Below are positions 21,158 to 22,657 of a DNA stretch of 22,657 nucleotides, in pieces; within the stretch, counting starts at the first letter, position 1, and each line of letters begins with the position of its first letter. This DNA comes from an uncultured Clostridia bacterium (lineage in GTDB: Bacteria; Bacillota; Clostridia; Oscillospirales; CAG-382): the NCBI GenBank assembly GCA_905235695.1, contig CAJOMW010000002.1:1-22657 (forward strand). The letters run 5' to 3'. The translations under genes and the position numbers were made by a program. The notes under the pieces are model-generated. The model was not told where the DNA came from. It worked only from the letters and a program-made list of their open reading frames with translations, and did no database searches.

Positions 21158-22657
21158 ATGAAGCGTGACGGAAAATATCTTCCCGAAATAGGCAAAAAGC
21201 CGCTCCCGATGTTCCCGGACGAGCTTGGAGAGGGGCAGATACCCGACTTTGTTTACGTGACGGGCGACGCATACGTCGATCACCCGTCCTTCGGCACGGC
21301 TATAATCGGAAGAATACTTGAAGACGCCGGCTTTACGGTCGGCATAATAGCTCAGCCCGACTACAAGAGCGCATATAAGGACGGAAGCGGCAAGGGCGTG
21401 TGCGTGTTCGGCAGACCTCGCCTCGGTTTTCTCGTAAGCTCCGGCAATATGGACTCAATGGTCGCTCATTATACCGTCTCAAAAAAGAGAAGGGGAGAGG
21501 ACTACTATTCCCCGAACATGGAGATAGGGCTTCGCCCAGACAGAGCCATCATAGTCTACTGCAACAGGATACGCGAGGCTTATGGGGACGTGCCGATAAT
21601 AATCGGAGGCGTCGAGGCGTCTCTGAGAAGATTTGCGCACTACGACTATTGGGACGACAAGGTAAGAAGAAGCGTGCTCATTGATTCTCAGGCAGATATA
21701 CTGAGCTACGGCATGGGCGAATATTCCATTCCGGAAATTGCCAGACTTCTCGATAAAGGCGTCCCCGTCAAAAAAATAAGAGGAGTCCGCGGAACGGTTT
21801 TTGCCGCGGAATTTGACTATAAGCCGGAGTTTGACTTCGTAGACACCTATAAATACGACGAGCTGAAAACAGACAAGAAGATATACGCAAAGGCGTTTAA
21901 GATTCAGTACGCAAATCAGAGCCCGTTTGACGGTAAGGCGGTCGTGGAATATTACGACAACAAGAAGATAGTGCAGAATCCTCCGTCGCCGCTTCTTACG
22001 AGAGAGGATATGGACAGGGTGTATTCGCTCCCGTATACGAGGACGTGGCACCCGTATTACGACGCTTTCGGGGGAATAGCGGCGCTTAGCGAAGTCGAGT
22101 TTTCCATAACGCATAACAGAGGGTGCTTTGGCGGCTGCGCTTTTTGCTCTATCGCCTTTCACCAGGGCAGAAACGTCGTATCGAGGAGCATTGAGTCCGT
22201 CGTCGAGGAGGCGAGACTTCTCACGACGCTCCCGAATTTCAAGGGATATATACACGACATCGGAGGACCGACGGCAAACTTCCGGTACGGTCCCTGCGAG
22301 AAGGTGCAGAACGGCGAGAAGGGCGTTTGCAAAGAGAGAAGATGTCTTGCACCTCAGCCATGCAAAAACCTTGTGTGCGACCACAGCGAGTATGTAGAGC
22401 TTCTCGAAAAGGTCTCGGCGCTTCCCAAAATAAAGAAGGTGTTTGTCCGCTCGGGCGTCAGATTCGACTACGCAATATACGATAAGGACGACACGTTTAT
22501 AAAAATGCTGGTCACAAGACACGTCAGCGGACAGCTCAAAACTGCGCCGGAGCACATCTCCGACAACGTTCTGAAATACATGGGAAAGCCGGAAATATCG
22601 GTATACGAGCGCTTTTGCGACAAGTATTTCTCGGTGTGCAGACAGGCAGGGCTTGAG
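21158..22657 (+). CDS. YgiQ/UPF0313-type radical SAM protein, 500 codons (cut by window edge)
   Basis: An open frame starts at the ATG at 21158, 3 nt after the dnaA stop, and runs to the window end without a stop. The N-terminal region matches the YgiQ family (PDFVYVTGDAYVDHPSFG, AIIGRILEDAGF, IIAQPDY, IIGGVEASLRRFAHYDYW). The radical SAM iron-sulfur cluster motif CxxxCxxC is Cys323, Cys327 and Cys330 in NRGCFGGCAFC. Further conserved parts follow: DIGGPTANFRYGPC, a Cys-rich segment with CKERRCLAPQPCKNLVCDH, and LKTAPEHISDNVLKYMGKP. YgiQ proteins are usually about 600-740 residues, so the C-terminal part is missing. The reaction is not established for the family. No strong ribosome site precedes it, so translation is probably coupled to dnaA. 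Confidence 0.93.
   Translation, partial: MKRDGKYLPEIGKKPLPMFPDELGEGQIPDFVYVTGDAYVDHPSFGTAIIGRILEDAGFTVGIIAQPDYKSAYKDGSGKGVCVFGRPRLGFLVSSGNMDSMVAHYTVSKKRRGEDYYSPNMEIGLRPDRAIIVYCNRIREAYGDVPIIIGGVEASLRRFAHYDYWDDKVRRSVLIDSQADILSYGMGEYSIPEIARLLDKGVPVKKIRGVRGTVFAAEFDYKPEFDFVDTYKYDELKTDKKIYAKAFKIQYANQSPFDGKAVVEYYDNKKIVQNPPSPLLTREDMDRVYSLPYTRTWHPYYDAFGGIAALSEVEFSITHNRGCFGGCAFCSIAFHQGRNVVSRSIESVVEEARLLTTLPNFKGYIHDIGGPTANFRYGPCEKVQNGEKGVCKERRCLAPQPCKNLVCDHSEYVELLEKVSALPKIKKVFVRSGVRFDYAIYDKDDTFIKMLVTRHVSGQLKTAPEHISDNVLKYMGKPEISVYERFCDKYFSVCRQAGLE

Noticed and set aside
21479..22555. 358-codon open frame on the minus strand
   Set aside because: Lies fully opposite the well-conserved ygiQ-type gene; no family motifs, no ribosome site. 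Long antisense frames are expected from this codon use.
1..22657. CRISPR arrays, tRNA or rRNA genes, insertion sequences and phage genes
   Set aside because: No regularly spaced repeats, cloverleaf-like sequences, transposase or integrase motifs were seen by reading; a tool search could still find something small.

Overview
The window reads as a stretch of chromosome from an anaerobic, low-to-mid-GC Gram-positive bacterium of the class Clostridia, probably gut-type. This is an inference from the Mfd, PrsA, MreD and DnaA homologues, several Sec/lipobox lipoproteins, a PPi-type phosphofructokinase, an E. coli-LdhA-like D-lactate dehydrogenase and a Dlt-like cell-envelope acylation operon. All names come from motifs read by eye; no database search was run. 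From about 2.0 kb to the end, isoleucine is written mostly as ATA and arginine mostly as AGA/AGG. The first 1.9 kb uses mainly ATC/ATT and CGN, so the left end may be a transferred segment or an assembly join.

Layout. (1) 1-1863, minus strand: the first 67 codons of an NRPS-type adenylation protein with its own promoter, preceded by an unusual XRE helix-turn-helix/L-serine dehydratase fusion. (2) 1987-9681, plus strand: one tightly packed transcription unit with a strong sigma-A-type promoter and tandem terminators. It encodes a membrane-anchored Ig-repeat/transglutaminase-like protein, an Asp/Glu-type racemase, an amino-acid adenylating enzyme, a carrier protein, an MBOAT acyltransferase, a membrane-anchored SGNH-like protein with Cys in place of the nucleophilic Ser, and a lipoprotein. 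(3) 9724-10710, minus strand: D-lactate dehydrogenase. (4) 10898-17568, plus strand: mfd (with an operator-like palindrome on its predicted start site), a PrsA-like foldase, an MreD-like protein and a PPi-dependent phosphofructokinase. (5) 17639-19626: an orphan solute-binding lipoprotein with its own promoter and terminator. (6) 19688-22657: dnaA followed after 3 nt by a ygiQ-type radical SAM gene that runs off the window.

The most interesting system is region 2. It resembles the dlt (teichoic acid D-alanylation) pathway but differs in four ways. It carries its own racemase. Its MBOAT is long and ends in a DltX-like transmembrane helix plus FIYNQF tail, so the DltX microprotein appears fused to the acyltransferase. 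Its DltD/AlgJ-position protein has a GDC rather than a GDS block. It also includes a surface transglutaminase-like protein. The proposed flow is: racemase makes a D-amino acid, the adenylating enzyme loads it on the carrier protein, the MBOAT passes it across the membrane to its own C-terminal tyrosine, and the SGNH-like protein transfers it to an unknown envelope polymer.
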